Shown: positions 44,280 to 56,105 of the stretch, piece by piece
Layout of the letters: each line of letters starts with the position of its first letter
How positions within the stretch are numbered: the stretch's first letter is position 1
NCBI GenBank assembly: GCA_021234155.1
Contig: JAJEKV010000034.1
Coordinates: 4,726,028-4,790,027, forward strand
Origin: Isoetes taiwanensis
Taxonomy: Eukaryota > Streptophyta > Lycopodiopsida > Isoetales > Isoetaceae
DNA length: 64,000 bases
Direction of reading: 5' to 3'
The notes under the pieces: model-generated
The model's database searches: none
What the model was told of the DNA's origin: nothing
Seen by the model: only the letters and a program-made list of their open reading frames with translations
Made by a program: the position numbers and the translations under genes

Positions 44280-45355
44280 AACATTTTCATCACATGGATC
44301 TTCCCAGAACTGGAATGGGCAGGAACGGGAACTGTTGGTATGTGAATTTGGAATTTTTAATTTTAAAAATGGAGTTCCCAAATTTACTGCTTTACTTTGT
44401 TTATCAAATTTATTTTCCATGGATCATGAACCTTAAATAGCAATGTTACAAGTAGATATAAGACAATTTACAATCCAACACATAAAAATTGCGTGCTAAA
44501 ACTGGTTATGTAAGTCTTTACAACACAAAATATTCATTTCATAAAAGAAAATAAAATCGAGTATACATTATGTCTAACTATTTTTGAAAGGCAACTTAAT
44601 AAAAAAACAGCAATGTTATTATTTTCAATTTCATTATCCTCATGATAGTTGTCACCTTCGTCATCTAGGTCGTTATCTTCATCTTCAATTGCATCTAAAT
44701 GGTTTCTTCCATGTGAATTCCAAAAAACATTTCAGTAGATAGGTCAAATGCTTTTGTATATTCCTGCAACCTCATATATGCACTAACAAAGACAAGATCA
44801 TAGATCTTTTTAACTTCCAGCTCATTCCTTTTTTTTGTTGCAATATCATCAAAAGCACTAAATAAACGTTTGGTAGTAGATGAACTAGCACATTGGCTGA
44901 GTATCTGAATAGCCAAACCTTGCAGCTCCTTGGTCTCCATTCTATAATCCTCCCACCATAATGTAGAATTCATTCTAAACCGATCTTTTTGAACATCATC
45001 ACTTTCAAATCCCAATCCCTCTCCTATATTAGCTTAATTGGTTCTTCACAATTCTTCTAGCATCATTACATAGCACCATCTTTTAAAGAACTTGGTCCAA
45101 CCAGCCTGCACAATCTATTCCGTCCTTGTCCTTCCCCTTGAAATTCTGGATTTATATTATAGGCTGCAATATGAAGACGAGAAGGGTATTTAGTCTACCT
45201 GTCATTGATGAATTTGATAAGCTCCTCTCAGATGTCATCGCCATCTTCAAGTTTTTTAATATGTCCATCTAAACAATCCATGACTTCATAAACCTTTCCA
45301 ATGCAAGCAATAGAGTTGTCCACAAGTCTAAGAACTTAATTTAGAGGCTTTGTCA
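44280..45355 (-). mobile_element. hAT transposon fragment inserted in the chromovirus
   Basis: The frame 44695-45015 (minus) reads LAIQILSQCASSSTTKRLFS then DIATKKRNELEVKKIYDLVF, the hAT dimerisation domain (hATC) at the C-terminus of the transposase. An acidic tail follows. Upstream (45060-45340, minus) frames give VDNSIACIGKVYEVMD and RLHIAAYNINPEF, which are the preceding part of a hAT transposase. Chromovirus RT stops just left of it and integrase resumes just right. Terminal repeats and the 8-bp duplication were not found, so the junctions are approximate and the copy is truncated. Confidence 0.75.
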
Positions 45356-45359
45356 ATTG

Positions 45360-46825
45360 AAGCACATGGGACTTCTATGTTGATCCTAAGCTGGGTGATC
45401 TCGTATTTGATCAGCAATCATAGATTATTCTAGTGCCTGATCATTTCCAGCTCATGGCCACCACTTTGTTCGAGATGCCTCATGGTACATTCTTGTTGGA
45501 GTCTATTCGAGTGTCTCCCCTATCTGATCCATTGGCTCGAGATATATTTTTACATCTTGGCTCATTATCATCTTCTCGGTAAGTGCAGTCAGACTATGAT
45601 CGTTTGGAGATTCAAGATAGATTTCTATTCTATGATGGACTTCTAAATGTTCCAGATGATACTTCTCGCGTTGGATTCTCCATGCTTGCCATGCCTATGG
45701 CTGAAGACTTGAAGTAGTCAAGGCTCTTGAACCTATTAGTTGAGAGTATTGGTGGCCTGGGCTTTGCCATCTGGTCAAAGTTTTCATTCAATCCTATGAT
45801 ATCTGCTACCGAGCAAAGGTTCCGAGGCATCTTCCTCATGGTCTTCTTCAACTATTGCCAGTTCCAAATGGATCTTGGAAGAGTATTTCTGTGGACTTTA
45901 TTTTGGAGCTGCCACTCTCTTGGGGTCACGATGCATTATGGTCATTGTGATCGCTTGTCTAAGATGGGTTATTTTATTCCTTGCAACGTCATCATCACCA
46001 ATAAGGGGCCAGTTGATCTTCTTCTTCATGTAGTCGTCAGACTTTTATGGATTGCCAAATACTATCATAAGTGATCGTGAACCTCAGTTCATCGCAGGCT
46101 TTTGGAAACAACTTTTGGAACTGTTCGTTGACTTTCTGTTATCATCCAGAAAGTAATGCATAAATAAAGCGCGCTTATCAGACTGAGCAATATTTACGGT
46201 GCTTTATCAGTTATCAGCAGGATGATTGGGTTGATTAGCTTCCATTATTTGAGTCTGCTTATAACAACTCAATATATAATTCTGCTGGCCAGACTCCGTT
46301 CTTTCTAAACTCTGGCCAGCATCCTTGCAAGAAAAATATTGACATTATGCTGATTTACATCGTTCTTCCATTTCATGTTGGTGATCTTTTCTGGCTTCTG
46401 CATATGGACCTCTCTACCACATGTCCCTGCAATAATCTTGACTATAGTCGCCTCGTTCCTTATTGGATCACGACTTAGATCAACGATATTGCATTCCGAC
46501 TCGAGCTCCTCTCAGCTGTTCATCTACATCCAGTCTTTCATGTTCCATTATTGGATCTGTACATATCTATTACCTTTCCAGATCAAGTTCCTCCGCCGCC
46601 TTCAGCTGTGGAAATAGATGATCACGAGGAGTTTGAAGTTCGAGAGTTTGGATTCCAAGTTTCTTCATCAACACTATATTACTTTGTCAATTGGAAAGGA
46701 TGTTCTCCATGGCATATGGAACCTGTAGAGAATTCTAGTAATGCACAAAACAAAATTGCAGAGTTCCACCGACATTATCCAAATATGCCAAGTCCAAGCA
46801 CCAGCTCCCAAGACTCATTGTTATC
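45360..46825 (+). pseudogene. Chromovirus integrase with chromodomain
   Basis: Near 45600-45700 the phrase DRFLFYDGLLNVPDDTSRV matches the start of gypsy integrase. Around 45905-46000 frames give LLGSRCIMVIV, CDRLSKMGYFIPCN, and near 46040 LPNTIISDREPQF, the catalytic-core DRxPxF motif. At 46620-46795 the C-terminus reads EEFEVREFGFQ, YYFVNWKGCSPWHMEPVEN and FHRHYPNMP, a chromodomain with the aromatic and WKG landmarks; it would bind methylated histone tails and guide insertion. Many stops. Confidence 0.82.
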
Positions 46826-46837
46826 AAAGGAGGGGGA
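46826..46837 (+). promoter_or_regulatory. Polypurine tract of the chromovirus
   Basis: AAAGGAGGGGGA sits directly before the 3' LTR start at 46838. Confidence 0.75.
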
Positions 46838-47640
46838 TGGTACGACATGAGTATTATACTTGTATATATGAAGATGGTAATCACATGGATGCAAAATGGT
46901 AGTTGCATGAGCCAGGACAAAAACTTGCAACCTTTCAGTTGCGAGACACACGCTTTTGCCAATTGAGTTACCAATACTCTTTTATGAAGGGGACGATGTG
47001 ACTACATGACTATATGAGTATTATACTTATATGTACAAAGATGGTCGACACACATGCAAAGGGTAGGGGGATGGTACGATATGAGTATTATACTTGTATA
47101 TATTAAGATGGTATTCACATGGATGCAAAATGCTAGTTGCATGAGGCAGGATAAAAACTTGCAATCTTTCAGTTGCGAGACACATGCTTTTGCCAATTGA
47201 GCTACCAATATTCTTCTATGAAGGGGATGATGTGTCTATATGACTGTATGAATATTATACTTATACGTACAAAGATGGTCGACACACATGCAAAAGGGTA
47301 GTTGCACAAGGCAGGGCTTAAACTCACAATCTTTTAGTTGCAAGACACATGCCTTTGCCAAGTGATCTATTAACATTCTTTGAAGACATTCCCTTGCATT
47401 TTCTTCATATTTGAATCGGGTTCCTAAAGGTTCTAGAACATTCTAGAATTTACATGCATATGTGACACGTGCTACAATCTCACCCTTTGGAGTGGCACGA
47501 TCTTGATCGTTGGTCTACATATATGTAGAAGCCTCATTCTTGTCGAACCATTCTGATTCAATGCCTGTATCGTGAGTCTTCTAACTCAAGCCATTGTATC
47601 TTCTTCTGATTTATCATATTCCACCATATTCTTTGCATCT
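46838..47640 (+). repeat. 3' LTR of the chromovirus with an extra 234-bp unit
   Basis: TGGTACGA.ATGAGTATTATAC occurs at 46838 and 47072, and TGTG.CTA.ATGACT at 46997 and 47231. So 234 bp of the LTR front is tandemly duplicated here. The 5' LTR starts at the second type of block and has no such duplication. The remainder (47231 to about 47640) aligns with the 5' LTR. Confidence 0.8.
46912..47380 (-). repeat. tRNA-shaped motif, three copies in the 3' LTR
   Basis: On the minus strand each copy reads GGTAGCTCAATTGGCAAAAGC or close to it, then CGCAACTGAAAGATTGCAAG and a T-arm-like end. The layout looks like D arm, anticodon arm and T loop. Copies are at about 46912-46975, 47150-47212 and 47322-47380, and a fourth is in the 5' LTR at 42408-42475, where the T-loop words GTTCAAGCC are best kept. 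Not a functional tRNA: the acceptor stem does not pair. Confidence 0.55.
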
Positions 47641-48345
47641 TTACAATCTTGCACTATTCTTATTTCGAGGTTGATCGCCTTAAGTACATAATCCAAGATC
47701 TTTAGTTCATTCCAAGACATGCTTCCTGTCCTCTACGGTTAAAAAATTGAATTTGCATAATAAATAGAAATATTAATTGTGGAAGATCTCATTTTCTGAT
47801 TTCCATACGTGTTGCTTTATTACAAAGTTCATAATTTGCACTTTATTGGATCTTTGTGATGGTGTATCAAGTCATCTTTTGCAATGATTGATTTGGCTAG
47901 GGCATATAAATCTAACTCCTCAGTGTCGTGTGACCCAAGCAGTATAGATCCTCCAAATCATGTTTGGATCAAAATCCAAGTGACTCATCAATATGCTTCA
48001 GTATTCAACCAGATGTGTTTACAACATCAGTAAAGGCCAATCAAGGAATGCCAGAACTAGAAGCAATCTTGGTTATGTCGTGAGGAACCAAGCGACAAAC
48101 AAGGAGATAATGGATATGATGCGCAGCCTTACAACTCCTCTCTCAAGAAGATGGTGTTGAAAATGGTTTTAGGAGAGATATACAAGAAGATCAAAACCAC
48201 AGATGTCCAAACAATTTGTGACAACGTAGGCATTAGTAAACTTGGTTAGTGTTCTCTCTTCAAGCCATTCCCCAAGTTTTTGCACCAGGTCCTCAAATTA
48301 TGGAGAATACAAGATTTACTAGACCAAAGATGATGTAGACTATAA
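47641..48345. other. No gene recognised
   Basis: AT-rich sequence with no open frame above about 60 codons that carries a domain. Confidence 0.5.
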
Positions 48346-48348
48346 TAT

Positions 48349-48600
48349 GAGAGATGCACCACGTTGAGTGTGTTGGGCCTGCCATAAATGTGAAAGACAA
48401 GAGTGGCAAGGATTGTTGTGATATAGTTGGGATAAACGAATCGATATATGGGTAGATTTTCTTGAGGAATACTGGAGAGCACAAGAGTTACTACACTACG
48501 CAAGGAGAGATGCACCATGTTGAGTGTGCTGGGGCTCCCACAAATGTGAAAGACAGAGTGACGAGGATTGTTGTGATATAGTTGGGATGAATGAATGAAT
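48349..48600 (+). repeat. Tandem duplication, 156-bp period
   Basis: 'gagagatgcacca.gttgagt' at 48349 and 48505, both continuing into 'aaatgtgaaagac', 'gaggattgttgtgatata'-type text and 'gttggga'. Copies differ by small indels; (GAAT)n follows the second. Confidence 0.85.
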
Positions 48601-48772
48601 GAATCTTGTAGATGTGTAGATGTGTGTCAAGTGACACGGGGAATCAAAAAGCACTAAAGCGGAGCGTTGCTACTCAGCTGTTACATCAAGTAAAGTTCTC
48701 GCCTTTTTGGGGGGTCCTTTGGTGCTACATGGATCAATGAAGGGGGCTTGGAGGCAAATCCCAATTTCTGGC

Positions 48773-48882
48773 GAAGGGTTGAGCGTCCGAAGGGTTGAGC
48801 GTCCAAAAGTTTTCTCGGAGAGCCTCAATCTTGAAACAAGGTTTAATCTCAATCTTGAAACAAGGTTTAATCTGCCGGAGGC
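48773..48882 (+). repeat. Two short tandem duplications
   Basis: 'gaagggttgagcgtcc' is repeated at 48773 and 48789. 'ctcaatcttgaaacaaggtt' is repeated near 48825 and 48847. Confidence 0.9.
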
Positions 48883-49318
48883 AAACACATGGCAGGTGGG
48901 ATTAGTTTTATCGCTGATCTGCAGACAAAGAAATGTTTCATGCTATGCCTACCAAATAGAAGCTTGCTAGAAATAAGGAAGGCTGCCACTAGCCAAAAAA
49001 GTAGGAAGAATTGGCCCTGAAAATTTGTCATCCCTAATTGAAAAAGAAAATCTTACCCTTACCCTTACACAAACACAACTTTTCTACCAAAGACAGGCTA
49101 AACCTTACACATCCTACCCTTGAACTGATTGTCTTCAAGATAATTGATTAAGTAAAGACCTCAGAATAAGATTAAATGGTTGGATATGAATTCTCATTGT
49201 ACATGATGAAATGGTGCCTGGAACTCAAATGTCCCCAAAGAGGGTTCTAGGAATTGCAGTCTAGGCATAATAAGTGTGGGGCGTTACCCAAATGAGTACA
49301 TGACTTCTTAGCAAGCAT

Positions 49319-49475
49319 AACCCAAGTCAGAGCTTAAGTTTTTTCCCTCCGTAAATGTCAATTGGACCTAAATTTTCTAAGTAGGCCAATAGGAAAACCC
49401 AAGTCAGAGCTTAAGTTTTTTTCCCTCCGTAAATGTCAATTGGACCTAAATTTTTCCCTACTATCTCACACGTGT
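49319..49475 (+). repeat. 77-bp tandem duplication beside DTD
   Basis: 'cccaagtcagagcttaagtt' at 49321 and 49398, each followed by 'ccctccgtaaatgtcaattg' and 'gacctaaattttt'. Nearly identical. It lies just beyond the stop codon of the DTD gene, so it may fall in its 3' UTR. Confidence 0.9.
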
Positions 49476-49539
49476 AGGAAATTTTCATCTGCTGCGTGAA
49501 AATGGAGCAGCATTCAAAATAATAAAAAAGGCATGGGTG

Positions 49540-52324
49540 CTAGCTGCTGCATGAGTTCTTTTGGTTTTGTGAATCAATTTGGATTGTTACAGGCCCGTCG
49601 TTAACAAGCTGTACCTGCAAGCAGTAGGCATAAGGGTAATCAAACTAGCTTAAGAATAACAACAAACATATGCGCACCTGCATCATTGCACCAAAAACAC
49701 CATCTGCATAATAAAATAGCGAGTGGTCAGGCTCCATCCATTTCTTTTTTCATCCTTAAGATGCTATATATGTAATATGCAGGAACATGTGCCATAAGCA
49801 CTGGGAATAAAAATCGCCCTCAGAAGCCACTTTTCAAAAACTAGCACAACTTTAAAACCAAGTAAGAGAGACCAACTAAGTTGTTTTTGTCACCCCAAAA
49901 TATCTTCCAGGCTTTAGTTATCCTTCCACTTTCAAACTTCCAATAAGTTTCCAGCCAAGCAAATTGTGACATCACTCTTGTTCTACAATCACAGTAGTTA
50001 AACGGAAGTTTCACAAAAGGTGGCCATAAAAAGTCATTATTTGAAGAGCTTTAGTATGTAAAAAGTCATGAAGGTGATCAAACAGCAGTTAAAAATACCT
50101 TTGACGAATTCCTTATTGTAAACTTTTGAAACTTTCTCCACAAAAGCTGTGTAAAAATCTTTTGCAGGTTGGGGAGACATGGCAAGGTGAAAATCAGGTT
50201 TGTTCCCTTTCAGTACTCCATACAACGTAAACTGGCTTACTGCAGCCAATTGATGATCAAAAAGTAGTGGTCAATGTATAACTAAAATAAAGAATTTTGA
50301 GAACAAATTAAAAGTGGGACAAATTTAAGACATGGTTTATGGTTAAAGCACATACCAAATAATAATTCATAACCTTTCTGCATAACCTGTAAACAATCAT
50401 CAATTTATTCAATCAGCTGGAAAACAGAACAACAACTTAATATTGTTATAAGATGGAACTTCTCTTTACCCAATGGCTTTTATGTTTCAATTAAGAATAC
50501 TTTGTTCCTGACTCCATTAAGAAATGCTTAAGTATTCTTTATCATTTTGTGTGTTGAGTTGGGCAGTGGAATTGCATCTTTTAGTTCACTCCTATTGCAT
50601 CATATACATGACGAATACCATGAATATCATAAAGCTTTGCCAATATGCTTTCCTTATAAGTTTGGTCTCTATCATCCTCTCATAAAGGTTTCTGGAAGCT
50701 CGTATTCTCTAATCAGCCAACCATACAAGCCATAACTGCATTTCTATCATTTCTAGCAGAAACACTTCCTAGAGGAGAACACCTGTTCCTTCTCTGTAGT
50801 GGGAACTGCCACACTTGAAAAACAGTGCGGTACTTCTTAGCCTCTTACATGATCAATCATTTCTCACTTATCGATTTTATAAGAGGCCAATGGAATATTT
50901 ATTTTCTCTTATTGAATTTCCGTAAGCCTAAACATACTACGGCTCTAAGACCCCACAAAGAACAAAAATAACTTAGGTTACCATATGATGCAGCACATAC
51001 ATTCAGATCCCAAACTTTTCCAGTCGATTCATTTGGGAAAAGTCGTACATTTAGTACCTTCCTGCATCTACATCATTGAAAGCAAAGCATTTTCAATACA
51101 TTCGGTTACGAGAGAAATTTAATAGTCCATAAGGACAAAATAAGTAAACCATGCACTATTTGGACATTTCTTTACAATGCTGTTTCAAGAGAGGACGACA
51201 TATATAGTGTACATGAGAGGCCGTAGTTGTGGGGCATCACATGTTGACATGGTTCCTTAATGTACAGTAGTTAAACATCTTTCCATTAGCTTCCTACTCC
51301 CTCATGCTCTTATTCTCTCATCTTCCATCATTTATTAGAACCTTCTAGAACAAAGACTTAGGTGAGAAAATCTTATAAGATTTAGCTAAAGAGGACTTTC
51401 CCGTGCCTGAGCAGCCTCTTAAGAATCATATTTATAATGGATTAAATCACCAATTTTTGGAGATACTTTCACAGATCATGTGAGATCTACTTGGGGATCA
51501 TGAAACTAAGACTCAGGACAGCTATATTTTCATTTCTTTTTTACGCCTAGGCAGTTTTGGCAGGGATTGCAATGAGATCTGTTAACAGACAGCGGGTAGG
51601 GGGAATGTGTATTTGTAGCTGCAGTCAAAAGGTACCCTCAGAACAAAAAATTGTCTCTCTATGACGGTTGAAAAACTTACTGTCAGTATCTCAATCTGAC
51701 AAAGAAGGGTATGTCTATACTACCTTACAATAAAGATCCCCTTCAATTTTACAAATGTAAGCTCTTTTGAGTTAGGCCAAATGAACAAATGGATTGTACA
51801 AGGTGGATGAATGAAAAAAGATACATGAAGTTGGGACGTAGATCTCACTCTAGGTTTTATGCATGTCATATTAGGCCAAGGCAATTAGCTTCTACCAGAT
51901 AAATAATTCTTACAAACAGTGCTGTGAATGGCATTTTCCCCCAACCCGGTAGTCCATGAACAAACAACCAATTATATATAACAATTCATGCTATCAATCA
52001 TAACGACTATGCAGACGACAACTGATTATAGAACTATGCAGACAACAATTGAATAAGATCATGGAACTATGCAGACAACAATGGAATAAAATTATGGAAC
52101 TATGCAGACAACAATTGGGTAAGAAAGATACATGAAATCTGCGTCTACGTCTGTGTCAGATTCCGTGATACCAACGAGAACAAGGAGACCAGCTCCAATT
52201 CGGGAAACAATCCGCCCATCCACCTGGAGGGATGCATTTTATTAGACTTTAAACAAAGGATGCATTCTCATTAAGTTGTTACCTCAACGGATGCAGATAG
52301 CACGCGTTGCACTACGGCTCTCAT
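49540..52324 (-). CDS. DTD: D-aminoacyl-tRNA deacylase (DTD1 type)
   Basis: Hydrolyses D-amino acids (and glycine on tRNA-Ala in related enzymes) from mischarged tRNA, a translation proofreading step in the cytosol and possibly organelles. Seven exons on the minus strand: 52283-52324, 52132-52223, 51001-51067, 50356-50386, 50099-50239, 49678-49703, 49540-49614. Every border is GT-AG and phases add up to 157 codons plus TAG. The protein opens MRAVVQRVLSASVE, then VDGRIVSRIGAGLLVLVGI. Residues 79-85 are SQFTLYG and 138-143 NDGPVT, the Gly-cisPro motif (Gly140-Pro141) that rejects L-amino acids. Length fits the family (about 145-160). It is the bacterial/eukaryotic DTD1 fold, not the plant/archaeal DTD2. 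Two changes stand out: K-V-W-D-L-N where K-x-W-D-Q-N is usual, and M-Q-K-G-Y-E before the SQ motif. No breaks seen. Confidence 0.95.
52003..52120 (+). repeat. Minisatellite in DTD intron 2
   Basis: Four units of about 27-33 bp with the core 'aactatgcagacaacaa' (first unit 'gactatgcagacgacaa') occupy the intron just beside exon 2, starting near 52005, 52031, 52064 and 52097. The last unit ends about ten bases before the exon-2 donor. Confidence 0.85.
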
Positions 52325-55300
52325 TCTTCTCTGCTCTGTTAGTGATAGAAAACCGTTTTTGGCCCACCTTTTTTTTAAGAACCCTTGACTTTTATGTCCT
52401 TTCACTTCCTTTCACTTTTAGGGTTCCGATAGACTTGATCGATGGAGCTGCTTCAAGAAAGATCAGGTGCTACGCTACTTGCTATTGACATTGCTTTAGG
52501 CTTTGACGATTTTGCAAGGATATTTGCACTCTTTTCTGTGCAAACAAATGAAAAATTTCATCCGTTGTGTGCAAGAAAAGCAAGCTTGTGGATGGAGGCA
52601 TCCTGTAGAAACTAGGGTTCAAAAAATACCTGGATAAACCCTTTGTTTTGTTTGTCTGGTCCACTTTAAAAATTGCTGGTGCAAATTTTTGGATAGCAAA
52701 AAAAACCTTGAACAAGTTCTTTTAATGTAATTGTTTGCATAACTATGACTGTAGTCTTGGCAAGAACATGTACGAAGAAGAAAAAAAAAAACCCCATAGC
52801 AAAAAACGTAGTCTAATGTAAAATACGGTATATTTGTATCTTGTTACGAATATATCCAGTACGTATTTTATATAGGCGTAAAATTATCTGGTGAAGGCTA
52901 GTGTGTTGTCGCTAACATTTCAACACAGCCAGGAGTAAGGGTATGGTCACGTGTACATGTCAACATGTACATGTCAACATGAAGGGATAGACATCAAAAT
53001 TTCAAAAACTAAGGGTCACATGATAGTTTTTGACATGAAGAGCTTCATGTCAACATCTATCCATTCCATCGGCTCCCTTTTCGGCCGAAGGAGTCCATGT
53101 TGACATGAAGCCTTTTTATTTTGACGCGTTGCAAATCTTGGAACATATCAACCATCCAAATTAGGGAAGTTTCTTTGAACGGTTCATGGCTTTTCGACGT
53201 GGCATTTCTTTTGAAGATGAACATGTGACTTGTAAGGAAAATCAAAGATTTTCTTATGTTGGTTTTTCTCCCCCGATTCTCCACCGAATCGGATGGGATC
53301 ACTTCAAGGATGGCGCAATGTGTTGGCAGGTAGATGCCAAGGAGGAAGAGCGGGGAGCTCTGCTGCTATCAGGGAGCAAAGATTCGGCCAAAAAACGGCC
53401 CTAAACTGTGTAGTTAACTGCGGGATCCCGGAGGAGGGGATTGTTGAAGATGTTCCTGGCAAACCTTCAACCTCAATGGCTTAGAACTTCCAGGTTGCTT
53501 CAGGCAACCAATCTGATCAAGAGTATTGCAAAAAAAAAGCTCAAATATTGTGTTAGGACTGCTTTCCCAAAACCAGAAAAAAGATGTCTTAAGAAGACTG
53601 ATGCCATTTGCAAACATACTCGAGTTTTGACATGATTCAAATTCAAGAAGTTGCTCTAACACTCAAGGAATCTGTGGCCAAAAGTTAGATGTAGGAAAAT
53701 ATGTAGAGGCCTCTCAAATTTGCAATCCTGACCAAGTCAAAACTTGGTCAATGTCCCTGACAGCAAGCTAATTTTTACAAATGAAAAAGTATAACTCCTC
53801 TTCCACTTCTGACACTTGATTCTGACTCTAACAGACCTGCACGCAAGGTTCATCAAGTTTCTTGCCAAAACATCACATAAAAATGCCCTGAATTTTAGAT
53901 ATTTGCACAAAGACTGTCACAATGCAAAAACAGCAAGCAAATTTGGGCAAATCGAGTTCTAGCAAGCTTTTTTCACATCTGACAACTCCTGACAACTCTG
54001 ACAGGCCTGCATGCAAGGTGCATTATTTTTTTTGATAAGAATTGATGCTAACATGATCAGAAGTTATGTTTTTTGGCAAGAAGACTGTATTTTTGTAGAA
54101 TTCCAGCAACCAGACTTTTGCAAATTGGTTTTTGACATTTTCTTTTAACCTTTAGCACCTCCTTTCTATTCTGTGTATGAGTAGTACATCCCATGCTTTC
54201 TGTAAAAAAGTTCTTATCCTGCTTGTGAGAATCGATTTTTTCAAACAACTATTTAAGCAATTTACTCTAAAGGATTTCAGTTTTTCTTTTTTATTTTGTT
54301 CAGGGTGCAGTATGAGATGCAATATAGCTATCAAATGCTAGATGCAGACACAAAGATGGAATAAATTCTCCTACTTTTAATTTTGTCTTCTTCTTCTTCT
54401 TCTTTCTATTAATATCAATGAGTTTCCAAAAAGATATTGTGTTTAAACTTACCCAAATTTTTGCTTCACCTCTTCACTTTGCCTTTTTTTTTGCATTGTT
54501 GAATGTAAACTGTAAGAAATTCTTGTGCCAAGGCTCGGATTTTCATTCACAGAGATAACATACAGTGAATCAAATCATTCCCAAGCTCTAATGTCTTGGG
54601 CATAGGGTTAAAAATATTCATAACAGATAAAATCGAACAGTTTGCTTCAATAATCCATCGATTTATGAAGCAATAAAAGCAGATTCAAGCATTAGAAGGT
54701 GAATCAGGTCTCTCAAGTAAGTCTCTTGATCGAATCTCATGTCCAAAGGCCCTCAAAATTTACTGTAGCCAAAATCCCCTTTTTGAAAATCCTCTGTTCC
54801 GTCCCAATCTTGGCAAATCCGGCTCGAATCCCTGTCTTTTTGCTCACATTTATGTTTCTTGGTTTAGAATAGGTTAATTCGGGAGGTAGTAGCTATCATT
54901 AGGCTGTTGAATCGATCTATAAATTCAGATCTTGGCGTGAATCAATTTTTTGGGTTCTTAAGATCTCGAGCACAATATCCCATAGGAATTTTTGAAGAAA
55001 GGAGCTTGGGTATATAAGGAGAAATCCATCTCAACTATTAATAATTGCGTGATGTCCTCCATGTGAGATATGGCCCATTGCCAACTCACATGCCTGGAGG
55101 CACCACGTGGCGGGAGGAGATTGGGTGGGGGAAGTGACCACGCGCAGGGGAGGGGGGAGGTAGATAGGATTAAATTTGGCAGGAATATCAAGAAGTGAAA
55201 AATGAAGGTCAATATGGAGTTTTTTTCAATAGTTCTTTTTTCCACAAGGAATCTTTTTTGATGTTCTACAAGATGGGAGAATCTTTTTGCTAAATCTTGC

Positions 55301-55822
55301 ATTTGATTTTTTGGGGAATTTTATTTGGAGGATTTTTTTGGAGATGGCTTGGAGGGTTCCATGGTAGAATATTCCTTAGAATATTCTATTGTGGCATGTT
55401 GTACCGGTCGCCATTTTTTTTTTCATATTGCAAAATTCACTATAAGACCTTTTAACATAAAACAAATTTGCGCTAGAGAACTTGGAACCCCAACACAAAT
55501 GTTCAATAGAATTCTCAGGAATTTGCGCATCTGTTTGTCATTATTTTCTAAGCTTTTCCAATTTTGGGTCTGTTATACTGCAGGTCTTTAGTCTGTTCTA
55601 ATATTGTAGATAATTGAGTAATACTAATCTCAGATTATAAGAGCTCAGATGTTAATTTATCTGACCCACTTACGCACCCAAATGAGCACCCGTTCATAGT
55701 ATTCCATGTTTATTACTGAAATTTATTACTTGAATCTGTTGAAATGTGATTACTGAAGATAATCTGTTGATCTGTCGCTGTTTCAAAACAACTGGGACAA
55801 TTTGTTGCTCAGAACCTGATGG
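52325..55822. other. Upstream of DTD, no further gene recognised
   Basis: Holds the DTD promoter side, with no clear TATA box near 52330-52400. 'acatgtcaacatg' is repeated at 52955-52985. A single GGATCCCGGAGGAGGGGAT unit at 53422-53441 matches the 26-kb minisatellite. Two loosely similar 110-bp stretches (about 53758 and 53930) share 'acagcaagc' and 'gcctgca.gcaaggt'. A GA/GGGG-rich patch is at 55100-55165. No protein domain on either strand. Confidence 0.5.
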
Positions 55823-55893
55823 CAGAAGACAAACTTTTAAGTCCGGGCAACAGACTGCAGACCTAGTGCGGCGACGCACCTCTTAGATTAAGG
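55823..55893 (+). repeat. Dispersed direct repeat, copy 1
   Basis: 'cagaagacaaa' through 'agactgcagacctagtg' to 'ggcgacgcacctctt' recurs with substitutions at 56997-57066. It could be a duplicated exon of the gene that follows, but the frame is not clear. Confidence 0.7.
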
Positions 55894-55969
55894 TAAGCTT
55901 TCTCATTAACATTTTGATGTCTATGTTCTCAAACTCTGTTTATGTAAGCTGCTTAAGCCTTTCATACCA

Positions 55970-56105
55970 TTGCTTTTTGCATGTACAGACATTGCTTTTT
56001 GCCATACTGCTTTCTACCATACTGCTTTCTACTATAAATTTACACTTTCATACTGCTTTCTACTATAAATTTCTACCATACTGCTTTCTACCATACTGCA
56101 GAAAA
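55970..56105 (+). repeat. Short minisatellite 'catactgctttcta'
   Basis: The 14-mer 'catactgctttcta' and variants recur about six times with 'ctataaattt' spacers. Confidence 0.85.

Larger units (their letters stand above)
42332..47640 (+). mobile_element. Chromodomain Ty3/gypsy retrotransposon (chromovirus), decayed
   Basis: LTR-like blocks at 42332-42700 and within 46838-47640 bracket gag, RT, integrase and a C-terminal chromodomain, in gypsy order. A purine tract precedes the 3' LTR. A hAT fragment interrupts pol between RT and integrase. All frames carry stops, so the element is dead. Integrase fused to a chromodomain defines the chromovirus branch. Right limit and target duplication uncertain. 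Confidence 0.85.
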
